From: Mucilaginibacter sp. OK283
GTDB lineage: Bacteria > Bacteroidota > Bacteroidia > Sphingobacteriales > Sphingobacteriaceae
DNA length: 64,000 nucleotides
Assembly: GCF_900110415.1 (NCBI RefSeq)
Contig: NZ_FODR01000002.1
Span: 310,001-374,000 of the forward strand
Direction of reading: 5' to 3'
Shown: positions 34,708 through 45,084 of the stretch, piece by piece
How the letters are laid out: each line of letters opens with the position of its first letter
Position numbering within the stretch: the first letter of the stretch is position 1
Notes under the pieces: generated by a model
Seen by the model: only the letters and a program-made list of their open reading frames with translations
Told to the model about the DNA's origin: nothing
Database searches by the model: none
Translations under genes and position numbers: made by a program

Positions 34708-36960
34708 TTAGAAGTCCAGCTTCTTATCCACTTCATTTGTCCCTTGCTGTTGCTGGTTATACTGGCCGCAATCCAAAACAATGCTTACCCCGGTTTTTGG
34801 GGCGTCAAAATCAACTGTTTTTTTGATGCCAAGGGCCTGGTTGGCATATACCTTTTTCATATATAGCGCAAATATAGGCAAGGCGCTATTGGCACCTTCG
34901 CCCAGGCGGGTTGACTGGAAGGCGATGTCCCTGTCTTCGCAGCCTGTCCACAGGCCGGTTACCAATTGTGGAGTTATGCCTATGAACCAGCCATCGGAGT
35001 TACCATTAGTTGTGCCGGTTTTGCCACCTATGGGGTTACGCAGGCCGTATTTATAAGCCAGCCTTGATCCTGTGCCATCTTCAATTACGCCTTTTAACAT
35101 ATAAGTCATTACGTAGGCAGTTTGCGGGTTCATGGCCTGTACTACTTTAGGGGTGTGGCTATATAATACGTTGCCGTTTTTATCTTCAATGCGTAATATA
35201 TAGGTAGGCTCGGTCCATAAGCCATGATTAGCGAATACGGAGTATGCTGCCGTCATTTCAAATACGGATGCGTCAAATGTGCCCAGGCAGATGGATGGGT
35301 ATGCAGGTACAGCGCTGGTTATACCCATCTTTTTAATCAGTTCTACCACAGGTTCGGGCTTTACCTCGCTCATTACGTGGGCGGTTACCCAGTTTTGTGA
35401 GTGGGCCAGTGCCTGGCGCAGGGTTATAAAGCCCGGCAAAGTTTCTGACGGCGACGAGCGCGGGCACCAGGGATCGCCGTAGCCGCGGATGGTATCGGGC
35501 ACGTTGTTGATTTTTAAACAGGGCGAGTAGCCATTATCAATAGCCACGGCATAAGTAAATGGCTTGGCTGTTGAACCTACCTGGCGGGTACCGTTTTTAA
35601 CCTGGTCGTACTTAAAATGTTCAAAGTTGGTACCGCCTACCCAGGCTTTAACATAGCCGGTGGTGGGGTCCATGCTCATGAGGGCATTGCGCAAAAGCAT
35701 TTTACAGTAAATGATAGAGTCGGTTGGCCGCATTACAGTATCAATATTGCCATGCCAGGTAAACAGGTTCAGGGTATCTTTGGTATCAAAATTGGTTTTG
35801 ATATCCTCATCGCTCATGCCCTGCATTTTCAGCTGTTTGTACCTGTCGCTTTTCAACATCCCCTGGTTAATCAGGAATTTAAAATTGTGAATGTTTTTGG
35901 CCAGGTTTTGCCCGCGCCAGTGATCATTGAACTGCACCTGCAGGTTTTTCATGTACTCCTGTTGCGCCTCTTCGGCGTATTGCTGCATGGTGGCATCAAT
36001 GGTAGTATAAATTTTCAGGCCGTCGCGGTCAAGGTCATAGGGCGTACCATCGGGGCGGTTTATATTTTGTTCTTTAAAAATCTTTTGAATCTCTTTTTTT
36101 AGCACCGATCTGAAGTAAGGGGCCGGGCCATCAAAATGGTTATTCTGATGAAAATCTAATCCAAGTGGCTTTTGTTTGAACTCGGCAACCTGGCCGCTGC
36201 TCAAATAGCCTTGCTCCTCCATTCGGTTAAGCACCAGGTTGCGGCGTTTAAGCGCATTGCCGGGGTGCCTGATTGGCGAATAAATGCCAGGGCCATTCAC
36301 CATTCCGATTAATAAGGCAGCCTGATCGGGCGTCAACTTATCGGGCGTTGTATTAAAATAGGTACGTGCCGCCGATTTGATACCATAGGTATTGTAAGCA
36401 CCAAAATCAACAGTGTTTAAATACATAGTCAGGATTTCCTGTTTAGTATAATGGCGCTCCAGTTTTACCGCGGTTACCCATTCCTGCATTTTTTGTACTA
36501 CACGTTTAAACGGGTTAGCGGCTCTTTCGCTAAAAAGGTTAAGCGCCAACTGCTGTGTAATAGTACTGCCACCTTGCTTTTGCCCGATAAGTAAGTGCAG
36601 AAAAATAGTGAAACTACGACCAAAATCGATGCCCGAGTGATCGTAAAAACGCTTATCCTCGGTGGCTACTAATGCGTTGACCACATTTGGCGATAACTCT
36701 TTAAAAGTAACATTTGATCGGTTTTGTATATAATAAGTGCCTAAAACCTGTTTGTCAGATGATATTACCTCTGATGCCTGGTTGCTTTTTGGATTTTCCA
36801 GGTCACGAAAGGCCGGTAGCTGCCCAAAAACATCAAAAACAGTGAGCGTTATCATCAACGCCACAAAAACAAAAAGGGCTATTACCGCGCGCCATATATA
36901 CCAGTTGTAGTGTCGTATCTCTTGCGGACTAATAGCTGGTTTTTTATTGTAGATCTTCAT
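34708..36960 (-). CDS. Class A penicillin-binding protein (PBP1A type)
   Basis: From the ATG at 36960 the product is 750 aa. A short cytoplasmic tail is followed by one membrane helix (VIALFVFVALMITLTVF), a GT51 glycosyltransferase domain with catalytic-type E101 in ATEDKRFYDH plus GGSTITQQLALNLF, and a transpeptidase domain with active Ser463 in STAK, an SQN-type HSQNW and GGKTGTT. It therefore both polymerises and cross-links peptidoglycan. The start comes 5 bases after the PorW-like stop codon, so the two genes are probably one operon. A TTG nine bases upstream is in frame but less likely. Confidence 0.94.
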   Translation of the reverse strand: MKIYNKKPAISPQEIRHYNWYIWRAVIALFVFVALMITLTVFDVFGQLPAFRDLENPKSNQASEVISSDKQVLGTYYIQNRSNVTFKELSPNVVNALVATEDKRFYDHSGIDFGRSFTIFLHLLIGQKQGGSTITQQLALNLFSERAANPFKRVVQKMQEWVTAVKLERHYTKQEILTMYLNTVDFGAYNTYGIKSAARTYFNTTPDKLTPDQAALLIGMVNGPGIYSPIRHPGNALKRRNLVLNRMEEQGYLSSGQVAEFKQKPLGLDFHQNNHFDGPAPYFRSVLKKEIQKIFKEQNINRPDGTPYDLDRDGLKIYTTIDATMQQYAEEAQQEYMKNLQVQFNDHWRGQNLAKNIHNFKFLINQGMLKSDRYKQLKMQGMSDEDIKTNFDTKDTLNLFTWHGNIDTVMRPTDSIIYCKMLLRNALMSMDPTTGYVKAWVGGTNFEHFKYDQVKNGTRQVGSTAKPFTYAVAIDNGYSPCLKINNVPDTIRGYGDPWCPRSSPSETLPGFITLRQALAHSQNWVTAHVMSEVKPEPVVELIKKMGITSAVPAYPSICLGTFDASVFEMTAAYSVFANHGLWTEPTYILRIEDKNGNVLYSHTPKVVQAMNPQTAYVMTYMLKGVIEDGTGSRLAYKYGLRNPIGGKTGTTNGNSDGWFIGITPQLVTGLWTGCEDRDIAFQSTRLGEGANSALPIFALYMKKVYANQALGIKKTVDFDAPKTGVSIVLDCGQYNQQQQGTNEVDKKLDF

Positions 36961-36965
36961 TTTTT

Positions 36966-39900
36966 TCAATAATATTTTTGATAGTATTCGATATAACTAT
37001 CTAAAGTTTTTTGGTTGGCTAATTTATCCAGATTTTCCCGGGTAATGATAAAAAAACTGTATTTATCCTTTGGTACCTTCATAATATCCGGCATTAGCGG
37101 GATAATGGAACGGGCGTAATTTTTAACATCGTCCAGGTTATAAAAACGGCCTACAAATATCAGCTGACTATCGTTGCCAACAGGTTTCAAGTCGTGCTTA
37201 ATAGCGCTGCCCGAAAAACGGGTCCGGTTAAACTGCCCTATACCAAAACGTGATGATGACAGGTTAGTTGTACCGGTACTTACATTTACCACAAAATAGT
37301 AATTTGTGCTATCGCGTAAGCTAAATATATACGTTGCCGCGGTTGCCGGCAGAGGGTTTGTAGGTGCTGGCGGCAGGGCTTGTTTAGCCGCGGCAAACTG
37401 GTCAAGTAATTTCCTTACCGAATCAACGCTTGGCGCTGTGTTGGCGGCAACCTGTTGTTTGGGTAGCTGAACAACTGTTTTAACCGAATCCTTGCGTAAT
37501 AAAACTCTGGTACTTACCGATGTTTTAATGGAATCCTTGCGGGATAACACCACAGCGCTAACCGGCGGCTTAACAGGTACTGTTGTTTTAGGCTTATCGG
37601 CTGGCGGAGCTGGTTTTGCTACGGCTACCGGTGGTGTTACAGGTTTCCGCACCTCGGGTATCAACGCAACCGTGGGCGAGGGATGATACTCCGGGCGGTA
37701 TTCTGTTTGTTTTTGATAAGCCACCGGCGGGGTAAACGGTATATCGTTAACATCGTTACCGGTTAATACCACAGTACGTGTTTCCATTTCTACCCTGTTC
37801 GAGTCGATATAAGTTAAATGCTGGGTGGCTAACGGTGTTACCAGTTTATCATCCGGGTATTTGGCTACTATTTGCTGCAAATCGGTCATGAAAGGTGTCA
37901 GCTTTTCCTGGTGGCCGGCCGCTATGGTACGTAAATAAAATAGCTGGGCTGCAAAGCGGTTATCGGGGTATTTGGTCAATAAATCGTTTGCCTGCGTAAT
38001 CACTTCCGCATATTTTCTTTGCACATACAGGTCATAAACGCTGTTATACAAAGCGGTAAACCCGGCATCGGCATCGTCAAGGTGTTTACTATATTCAGGA
38101 TCGAGGATGATTTTGGCAAAAACACTTTGACTGAATTCTTTCAGGATCATATTCTTATAAGCCTCGGATTTGGTTGCATCCACATCGGCATAAAGGCGAT
38201 ACAGGTTATAATAAACGGCCGCTTTATCGCTGCTTTTAGGGAAACGTGTTAATATAGCTTCGTACGTTGTAATAGCTTCTTTTTTATCGCCCAATAAATC
38301 GCGGTAAAAATTGGCCATATCCATGTAGGCGTTGTAAACGCGAATGTTCGACCTGTTAAGCAAATCCGGTGTTAATGGCAGGTTTTTAATTAAATCCTGC
38401 CGGTAGCTGCCCGCGTCGCCATTAGTTTTTGTAGCTGCGTCCTGGGGTGTTTGTGCAAAGGGGTCTTCCACAGGCGACGACATTACAGCGGCTCCATTGG
38501 CCGCTATATTTGTAGCCGATCGTTTACTGCGCCGCCAGTTATCTTCCAGTTTGCGGTTGCCCCATTGCCTTTTAAAATCATTTACACCAAGGCCTATGGC
38601 AGTTGGGTTATAAAAATAAAATGTGCTGCTGCCACTTTTGTTTGCCTGCTGATTATTGAGGTTATTGCTGCCGCGGCTATTTTCAAACTGGCCGTTGTTG
38701 GCTGCCGTAGTTACAGCAGCCACTTTATCCTGCAATATTTTATGGTTAACCATGGCATCAATTCGGGCAGTTCGCGTTTGCTCGTCAAGTGCGGCAAGCA
38801 TTTGCAAAGTGTCCTCGCGGCCGATGGTTTGCAGCAGGCCGGTTAGTATTTGCAGGTTATTGGCTTTTTTGCGGATGATTTGGTAACCGGGATAGGTTGG
38901 CGCCAGGTAGGTAAGTGTACTATCGTAATAAAGCTTGGCCCCGGCATAATCGGCCTTATTTTTAAAATCGATATCGGCGATGCGTAGGTACGAGAGGCCT
39001 TTTTGATTTTGGTTTTTAACGCTGTTACGTACCGATAGCTGATAGTTTTTTACAGCACCGTCAATATCGCCGGCGGCGTAAAGTTGCTGCGCTACCTGGT
39101 AGTAAATCTGATCGGTAAATTCCTTGTTATTTTGGTTTTTAAGCAGCTTGCGCAGCCGTTCAATTTTATTTTGTTTGACGCCGTTTTCCTGGTCTTGCAG
39201 GCGGATGCGGTTTAGGTTGGCGTTAAAAGCCATCTCGAACGATGAATTGCTTTTAGCAATGCCGGCGTAATTAACTATAGCAGCATCGGGTTTTTGATTA
39301 AGCTCCTGTAACTGGGCCAAAATGAACGTCCAGCGAAGTTTCAGCTCACCGTCGTGGCAAAGTTTTAGGGCGGTTTTGGCGCTTTCCTCGGCGGCAGGGT
39401 AATCTTCTGTATTAATATAATATTGCAGCTGTGTAGCGTAAATGCCTGCCGGAATACTTTTTTTAGGGTTGATGTTTTTGATGGCGGTATCTATGGCCAC
39501 TTTGGCTTCAGCCGGGTTATTGAGGTACAGGAGCGCCCGGCCTTTCCATATCAAAGCTTCCTGCTTAAGGTTAGCCTGCTTGCCGTATGATGCAATCACG
39601 TAGTTAAAGTACTCAACGGCATCAAAGTAGTTACCTTCCAAAAAGCGCGCTTTGCCCATAACCAGGTAAGCATCGCCTAAATAATGGCTTTGTTCTTTAA
39701 TATTGATGATCTTGTTGGCTTTGCTAAAGGCCAGTTCCAGGTCTTTATCGGCAGTGGCGCTTTGTGATACGGTATCGGGGTAAACATTTAGCAGTTCGTT
39801 ATACGAGTCAACAAAACCGGCGGCATAGCTTTCCTGCTTAAGGCGCAGCAGTTCGTTGGCATTAAACAGTATATTGTAATGCGCCGTAAGGTTTTGCATC

Positions 39901-40004
39901 TGGCGGTTAAAACCGCTTTCCTTTTCGAGCGAGCAACCTGCTATGATGAATAATAGCGCGGGCAATAATAATTTACGTGGTGTAGATAGGGAAAATATGC
40001 TCAC
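36966..40004 (-). CDS. porW: PorW/SprE-like T9SS periplasmic lipoprotein
   Basis: From the GTG at 40004 the product is 1012 aa. It has a lipobox ending IIAGC, with Cys24, and an N-terminal half made of tetratricopeptide-type helical repeats (for example YLGDAYLVMGKARFLEGNY and AVEYFNYVIASYG). A Pro/Val-rich linker follows (about 780-900), and a C-terminal SPOR-like or FNR domain has FRFYNLDDVKNYA-type features. The TAHYNILFNANELL opening fits the SprE/PorW family, which links the T9SS ring to the outer-membrane translocon. The identification is by memory of the family. No ATG is available near the N-terminus: GTG (40004) and TTG (40013) are the choices. It is divergent from the atp operon, with 78 bp between them. 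Confidence 0.82.
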   Translation of the reverse strand: MSIFSLSTPRKLLLPALLFIIAGCSLEKESGFNRQMQNLTAHYNILFNANELLRLKQESYAAGFVDSYNELLNVYPDTVSQSATADKDLELAFSKANKIINIKEQSHYLGDAYLVMGKARFLEGNYFDAVEYFNYVIASYGKQANLKQEALIWKGRALLYLNNPAEAKVAIDTAIKNINPKKSIPAGIYATQLQYYINTEDYPAAEESAKTALKLCHDGELKLRWTFILAQLQELNQKPDAAIVNYAGIAKSNSSFEMAFNANLNRIRLQDQENGVKQNKIERLRKLLKNQNNKEFTDQIYYQVAQQLYAAGDIDGAVKNYQLSVRNSVKNQNQKGLSYLRIADIDFKNKADYAGAKLYYDSTLTYLAPTYPGYQIIRKKANNLQILTGLLQTIGREDTLQMLAALDEQTRTARIDAMVNHKILQDKVAAVTTAANNGQFENSRGSNNLNNQQANKSGSSTFYFYNPTAIGLGVNDFKRQWGNRKLEDNWRRSKRSATNIAANGAAVMSSPVEDPFAQTPQDAATKTNGDAGSYRQDLIKNLPLTPDLLNRSNIRVYNAYMDMANFYRDLLGDKKEAITTYEAILTRFPKSSDKAAVYYNLYRLYADVDATKSEAYKNMILKEFSQSVFAKIILDPEYSKHLDDADAGFTALYNSVYDLYVQRKYAEVITQANDLLTKYPDNRFAAQLFYLRTIAAGHQEKLTPFMTDLQQIVAKYPDDKLVTPLATQHLTYIDSNRVEMETRTVVLTGNDVNDIPFTPPVAYQKQTEYRPEYHPSPTVALIPEVRKPVTPPVAVAKPAPPADKPKTTVPVKPPVSAVVLSRKDSIKTSVSTRVLLRKDSVKTVVQLPKQQVAANTAPSVDSVRKLLDQFAAAKQALPPAPTNPLPATAATYIFSLRDSTNYYFVVNVSTGTTNLSSSRFGIGQFNRTRFSGSAIKHDLKPVGNDSQLIFVGRFYNLDDVKNYARSIIPLMPDIMKVPKDKYSFFIITRENLDKLANQKTLDSYIEYYQKYY

Positions 40005-40082
40005 TCGCCTCAAAATATGTTCTGGTTATAAAAGCATTGCTAAAATACTAAAGATTATACAATAGGTTTAATAAATTTGCGC

Positions 40083-40316
40083 ATGGCCCAAAACGAAAAA
40101 GGTGACGATAAGGATAACGCTGGTAAGGAAGTAAACAGCTATACCAAATTTAGCGGTGTGGCTTTCCAGATGATAGCTGTTATTGGCGTGTTTGCCTTTG
40201 CCGGTTACAAAATAGACCAGGCCGGTAACCATCAAACCAAATGGGCCACGGCCGCTTTATCGCTTGTTGGCGTATTTATTTCATTGTACATTGTTATCAG
40301 ATCCGTAAAGAGTTGA
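40083..40316 (+). CDS. atpZ: AtpZ/AtpI-family membrane protein
   Basis: From the ATG at 40083 the product is 77 aa, with an N-terminal charged segment and two membrane helices (VAFQMIAVIGVFAFAGYKI and ATAALSLVGVFISLYIVI). These are typical of AtpZ/AtpI, which help assemble the c-ring or import Mg2+ for the ATP synthase. It is the first gene of the atp operon. The TTG two codons upstream is in frame but less likely. Confidence 0.82.
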   Translation: MAQNEKGDDKDNAGKEVNSYTKFSGVAFQMIAVIGVFAFAGYKIDQAGNHQTKWATAALSLVGVFISLYIVIRSVKS

Positions 40317-40699
40317 AACTACTTCCTACCGCATTATCTTTTCTTGTATTTATTGTTATTATTTCGTTACCTCCGTTGGTTTCGGGCTATGCCGGATATC
40401 CCGGTTTACTTATAGAGAAGTTTTGGCTGCTGTTTTTTTTTGTTGGCGGGCTTACCTTTTTTACGGTAATGGCCATTGTTTTTGTAGGCCAAATTAACAA
40501 AGAAATGTACGCGCAGGCCTTTTTGGCGGCTACTACGGTTAAGATATTGGCCTGCTTGTTTTTTGTGCTCTTTTTTTTGAAGAAAAACGTAGTAAACCGG
40601 TACGTTTTTGCCGGCGATTTTTTTTACGTATATTTTCTAAATATGGCCTTTGAAATTTATGGTTTGTTACGTAACTTGCGCAACCAAAAAATAAGGTAG
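40313..40699 (+). CDS. Small membrane protein of the atp operon
   Basis: I start this at a TTG at 40313 that overlaps the preceding stop (TTGA), giving 128 aa with about four hydrophobic helices (ALSFLVFIVIISLPPLV, LLFFFVGGLTFFTVMAIVF, TTVKILACLFFVLFFL, YVYFLNMAFEIYGLL). A longer frame from 40241 overlaps atpZ and encodes an unlikely N-terminus. The position between atpZ and atpB suggests an ATP synthase accessory protein, as in other Bacteroidota, but no family is recognised with confidence. Confidence 0.75.
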   Translation: MKLLPTALSFLVFIVIISLPPLVSGYAGYPGLLIEKFWLLFFFVGGLTFFTVMAIVFVGQINKEMYAQAFLAATTVKILACLFFVLFFLKKNVVNRYVFAGDFFYVYFLNMAFEIYGLLRNLRNQKIR

Positions 40700-40713
40700 A
40701 AAACTTCATTTAG

Positions 40714-41802
40714 ATGTATAACAGCTCGATTTTGAACTCAAAAATATTTAAAACATTCCTGATTTCCGCGCTTTTTTTGATGTTAGGTGTAATGCCTACA
40801 CTATCATTCTCGCAAGAAAATGCTAAAAAAGAAGAGTCAAAACCTTTCGATCCGAAAGAAGTAGTATTTGAACATATCGGCGATTCGCACTTCTGGCCAG
40901 TATCAATTCCGTTGATGGGCGAGCACTTTATTTCGTTGCCGGTGATATTGTATACTGATAAAGGATTGGAAATTTTCTTGTCTGGTTCTTTGTTAAAAGA
41001 AGAGGGTAAAGAAGAAGGTCCGGTTTATAAAGGCAAATACTATAGCTATAAGCTTGAAGGCAACAAAATTGTGGCCGTAAATGAAGCCGGCGAAGTAGAT
41101 AAAACCGCCAAAGTTTATGATTTTTCAATCACCCGTAACGTAGCCAGTATGTGGATGGGCATGATTATTTTGTTAATCGTTTTCTTCGCGGTTGCATCCG
41201 GTTATAAAAAACGTGCAGGAAAAGCGCCAAAAGGCATCCAGGCTTTGTTAGAACCGGTTATACTTTTTGTACGCGACGATGTGGCTATCCCCAACATTGG
41301 TATTAAGCATGGTAAGTACATGCCGTTATTGCTTACTATATTCTTTTTTATATTAATCAATAACCTGCTGGGCCTGGTTCCGTTTTTTCCGGGAGGCTTT
41401 AACTTAACTGGTAATATTGCTGTAACCATGGTGTTATCGGTGATTGTGCTTATCGTTATCAATTTTAGCGGTAACAAATACTACTGGAAGCACATTTTTA
41501 CTCCAGATATCCCTGTTTGGTTATATCCGATCATGGTACCTGTTGAGATTATCGGTATCATTTCAAAGCCTTTCGCGTTAATGATCCGTTTGTTTGCCAA
41601 CATTACCGCAGGCCACATTATCGTACTAAGTTTAATATCACTGATCTTTATCTTTAAAACCGCATGGATGTCGACAGTATCTGTTCCGTTTGTGGTGTTT
41701 ATGGATATGATAGAATTGCTTGTGGCATTTTTGCAGGCGTTCATTTTTACGATGCTTACCTCCCTGTTTATCGGGATGGCTGTTGAAGAGCATCACCATT
41801 AA
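40714..41802 (+). CDS. atpB: F0F1 ATP synthase subunit a
   Basis: The 362-aa protein has a signal-like hydrophobic N-terminus (FLISALFLMLGVMPTLSFSQ) and a soluble extension to about residue 145, typical of Bacteroidota AtpB. Five to six membrane helices follow. The essential Arg for proton passage is R292 in MIRLFANITAGH. It works with the c-ring to turn the proton gradient into rotation. The ATG follows the previous stop by 14 bases. Confidence 0.95.
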   Translation: MYNSSILNSKIFKTFLISALFLMLGVMPTLSFSQENAKKEESKPFDPKEVVFEHIGDSHFWPVSIPLMGEHFISLPVILYTDKGLEIFLSGSLLKEEGKEEGPVYKGKYYSYKLEGNKIVAVNEAGEVDKTAKVYDFSITRNVASMWMGMIILLIVFFAVASGYKKRAGKAPKGIQALLEPVILFVRDDVAIPNIGIKHGKYMPLLLTIFFFILINNLLGLVPFFPGGFNLTGNIAVTMVLSVIVLIVINFSGNKYYWKHIFTPDIPVWLYPIMVPVEIIGIISKPFALMIRLFANITAGHIIVLSLISLIFIFKTAWMSTVSVPFVVFMDMIELLVAFLQAFIFTMLTSLFIGMAVEEHHH

Positions 41803-42096
<294 letters not shown>

Positions 42097-42120
42097 TTAA
42101 GTTTAGGCAAAAAAGAAAAG

Positions 42121-42152
42121 AACAACCCGGGGCGATTGGCTCCGGGCTTGTT
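42121..42152 (+). terminator. Intercistronic hairpin between atpE and atpF
   Basis: AACAACCCGG (42121-42130) pairs with CCGGG (42142-42146) and, after a one-base bulge, TTGTT (42148-42152). It is followed by TTAATCCCTT rather than a clean T-run. It may act as an attenuator or an mRNA stability element that raises atpE over downstream genes, rather than a full terminator. Confidence 0.6.
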
Positions 42153-42197
42153 TAATCCCTTAAAAAAACATTATACAAGTAATAGCTATACAGAATT

Positions 42198-42689
42198 ATG
42201 GATTTAGTTACTCCCGCATTAGGCTTAGTTTTCTGGACAACGATATCATTCGTGGTACTGTTGATTATTTTAAGAATATTTGCCTGGAAGCCGATCTTAA
42301 GTGCATTAAGTGAGCGTGAACGTTTTATTGAAGATTCGCTTCAGAAAGCCGAAGCTGCCAAAGAAGAAATGTCCCGTTTAACTAACGAGAATGAATCGTT
42401 ACTAAAACAAGCCCGTGCCGAGCGCGATCAGATCCTTTCTGATGCCCGCAAGGTTAAAGACCAGATGATTGTTGATGCTAAAGAATTGGCACACAAAGAA
42501 GGCGCGCGCATGATTGAGCTTGCCCGTGTTGAAATTAACAATCAGAAAGCCATAGCCATGGCCGATGTTAAAAACCAGGTAGCCACCCTGTCGCTACAAA
42601 TTGCCGAGAAAGTGTTGCGCAAGCAATTTGAAGATCAGCAAAAACAAGACGAGCTTGTAAGCCAGTTATTAAAAGAAGTTAAATTATAA
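42198..42689 (+). CDS. atpF: F0F1 ATP synthase subunit b
   Basis: The 163-aa protein has one N-terminal membrane helix (LGLVFWTTISFVVLLIILRIF) and then a long charged helix that dimerises to form the peripheral stalk. The length is normal for AtpF. The space after it holds a conspicuous inverted repeat. Confidence 0.95.
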   Translation: MDLVTPALGLVFWTTISFVVLLIILRIFAWKPILSALSERERFIEDSLQKAEAAKEEMSRLTNENESLLKQARAERDQILSDARKVKDQMIVDAKELAHKEGARMIELARVEINNQKAIAMADVKNQVATLSLQIAEKVLRKQFEDQQKQDELVSQLLKEVKL

Positions 42690-42704
42690 TTTCGGATTTC
42701 GGAA

Positions 42705-42811
42705 TTGGGATTTCGGATTTGGAAATCGCAATTTTCAGAATTATTATTTAAATAGAGATTTGGGTTGGAGGATCGGAAAATAAATCCGAAATCGAAAATC
42801 CGAAATCCCAA
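42705..42811. repeat. Inverted repeat between atpF and atpH
   Basis: TTGGGATTTCGGATTT (42705-42720) pairs exactly with AAATCCGAAATCCCAA (42796-42811). Both arms are surrounded by further ATTTCGGATTTCGG and AAATCCGAAATCG words, so the whole 133-bp gap is made of a repeated word and its complement. Confidence 0.9.
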
Positions 42812-42822
42812 ATAAGAAAAAT

Positions 42823-43371
42823 ATGTCAGAATTAACGGTAGGAACCAGGTACGCTAAATCCCTTATTGATCTTGCACAGGAACAAAACAGTGTTGACGTG
42901 ATTAAGGCTGATATGGATCTTTTTATCCATACCTTAAAGGCAAGCCCGGAGCTTAAAGCGGTTTTGAGCAACCCGATCATCGCCCACAGCAAAAAAACCA
43001 AAATACTTGATGCCGTATTTTTAGGTAAAGTGAATAAGGTTACCATCGCGTTTTTTAAACTGATGGTTGATAAAGGCCGTGGCGAGGTTTTATATACAAC
43101 TGCACATGAGTATATAAACCAGTTTAACATTAAAAAGCACATCACTAAAGCTAAGGTTACATCGGCTACCGAATTATCGGCTGCTAACAAAGCCGTGCTT
43201 ACTGCCGAAGTGCAAAAAGCTGTTGGTGGTACCGTAATACTGGATGCACATGTTGATCCGTCGCTGATTGGTGGTTTTGTATTAACCGTTGGCGACAGGC
43301 AGGTTGATACCAGCATTGCTGCAAGCTTGAAAAAATTGAAAAAAGAATTTGCCCTGAAGGTGATTCAATAA
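42823..43371 (+). CDS. atpH: F0F1 ATP synthase subunit delta
   Basis: The 182-aa protein has the helical N-terminal domain (TVGTRYAKSLIDLAQEQ) and the C-terminal domain with VDPSLIGGFVLTVGDRQVDTS, a signature of OSCP/delta. It joins the peripheral stalk to the alpha-beta hexamer. It starts 134 bp after atpF because of the inverted repeat between them. Confidence 0.95.
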   Translation: MSELTVGTRYAKSLIDLAQEQNSVDVIKADMDLFIHTLKASPELKAVLSNPIIAHSKKTKILDAVFLGKVNKVTIAFFKLMVDKGRGEVLYTTAHEYINQFNIKKHITKAKVTSATELSAANKAVLTAEVQKAVGGTVILDAHVDPSLIGGFVLTVGDRQVDTSIAASLKKLKKEFALKVIQ

Positions 43372-43404
43372 TAGTAAAAACAAAACTCTAAATAAATTTA
43401 AACA

Positions 43405-44979
43405 ATGGTAGAGGTAAGACCAGACGAAGTATCGGCAATTTTGCGTCAGCAATTGGCAGGCTTCAAGTCAGAATCTGAATTAGAAGAAGTGGGTACCGTA
43501 CTCCAGGTAGGTGACGGTATTGCACGCGTTTATGGATTAACAAAAGTACAATCAGGTGAGCTTGTTGAATTTGGAACAGGTTTACAGGGTATCGTACTTA
43601 ACCTTGAAGAAGATAACGTGGGTGTGGTATTGTTGGGTAAATCTGACGATATTAAAGAAGGTGATACCGTTAAACGTACCAACCGTATTGCATCAATAAA
43701 CGTAGGCGAAGGCATGCTTGGCCGTGTTGTTGATACTTTAGGTAACCCAATTGACGGTAAAGGACCGATTGTTGGCCAAACATACGAAATGCCTTTGGAG
43801 CGTAAAGCGCCAGGTGTTATCTACCGTCAGCCGGTTACCGAGCCTTTGCAAACTGGTATTAAAGCTATCGATGCGATGATCCCTATCGGCCGTGGCCAGC
43901 GTGAGTTGGTTATTGGTGACCGCCAAACTGGTAAAACTGCGGTTTGTATCGATACCATCATCAACCAAAAAGAATTTTATGATGCCGGCAAGCCGGTTAT
44001 CTGTATATATGTTGCCTGCGGTCAAAAAGCATCAACAGTAGCAAACATTGTTCGCACATTGGAAGAAAATGGTGCTATGCCATTCTCTATCGTAGTTGCT
44101 GCAAATGCTTCCGACTCTGCTACCATGCAGTTCTTTGCTCCTTTTGCAGGCGCTGCTATCGGCGAGTACTTCCGCGATACTGGTCGCCCTGCATTGATCA
44201 TCTATGATGATTTATCAAAACAGGCAGTAGCTTACCGTGAGGTGTCGTTGTTGTTACGTCGTCCACCGGGCCGTGAGGCTTATCCTGGTGATGTATTTTA
44301 CCTGCACAGCCGTTTATTGGAGCGGGCCGCTAAAATCAACTCCAATGATTCTATCGCGCAGCAAATGAACGATCTTCCGGAGTCTATCCGTGGAATCGTA
44401 AAAGGTGGTGGTTCGTTAACCGCGTTACCTATTATCGAGACACAGGCTGGCGACGTATCTGCATACATCCCAACCAACGTAATTTCGATTACCGATGGTC
44501 AGATCTTCCTGGAGTCTAACTTATTCAACGCTGGTATCCGTCCGGCCATCAACGTGGGTATCTCGGTGTCACGTGTAGGTGGTAACGCACAGATCAAATC
44601 GATGAAGAAAGTGGCTGGTACTTTAAAGCTTGACCAGGCTCAGTTCCGCGAGTTAGAGGCCTTCTCTAAATTCGGATCAGACCTTGATGCTTCAACAAAA
44701 TCGGTGTTGGATAAAGGTGTTCGTAACGTAGAAGTATTGAAGCAAGGACAATTTTCGCCGGTAACAGTTGAAAAACAAGTAGCTATCATTTACTTAGGTA
44801 CCAAAAACCTGATGCGTAATGTACCGGTAAAAGATATCAGGAAATTCGAATTAGAGTTCACCAGTCAGTTAGAAGAGCGTCATCCGGAAGTATTAGCTGC
44901 CCTTAAAGCAGGTAAATTCGACGATCAGATAACAGGAGTACTGGAAACAGTAGCTAAAGAACTGGCAGGAAAGTACTAA
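43405..44979 (+). CDS. atpA: F0F1 ATP synthase subunit alpha
   Basis: The 524-aa protein has the usual N-terminal beta-barrel, the nucleotide-binding domain with Walker A GDRQTGKT (171-178) and the signature [13 protein letters not shown] near residue 373. It alternates with beta in the catalytic hexamer. The codon use near the middle (many CGT Arg and GGT Gly codons) suggests high expression. Confidence 0.97.
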   Translation: MVEVRPDEVSAILRQQLAGFKSESELEEVGTVLQVGDGIARVYGLTKVQSGELVEFGTGLQGIVLNLEEDNVGVVLLGKSDDIKEGDTVKRTNRIASINVGEGMLGRVVDTLGNPIDGKGPIVGQTYEMPLERKAPGVIYRQPVTEPLQTGIKAIDAMIPIGRGQRELVIGDRQTGKTAVCIDTIINQKEFYDAGKPVICIYVACGQKASTVANIVRTLEENGAMPFSIVVAANASDSATMQFFAPFAGAAIGEYFRDTGRPALIIYDDLSKQAVAYREVSLLLRRPPGREAYPGDVFYLHSRLLERAAKINSNDSIAQQMNDLPESIRGIVKGGGSLTALPIIETQAGDVSAYIPTNVISITDGQIFLESNLFNAGIRPAINVGISVSRVGGNAQIKSMKKVAGTLKLDQAQFRELEAFSKFGSDLDASTKSVLDKGVRNVEVLKQGQFSPVTVEKQVAIIYLGTKNLMRNVPVKDIRKFELEFTSQLEERHPEVLAALKAGKFDDQITGVLETVAKELAGKY

Positions 44980-44999
44980 ATATGCAAATGTGCAGATTC

Positions 45000-45084
45000 C
45001 AGATGTGCAGATGATTTGCGCATCCGGAATCTAAACATAAATAATAACCAGTGTGGTGTAGCAATTTGCACATCTGCACATCTG
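45000..45084. repeat. Inverted repeat between atpA and atpG
   Basis: CAGATGTGCAGATG (45000-45013) pairs exactly with CATCTGCACATCTG (45071-45084), and both arms carry extra TTTGC and GCAAA words. As with the atpF-atpH gap, the gap is built from a repeated word and its complement. Confidence 0.9.
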
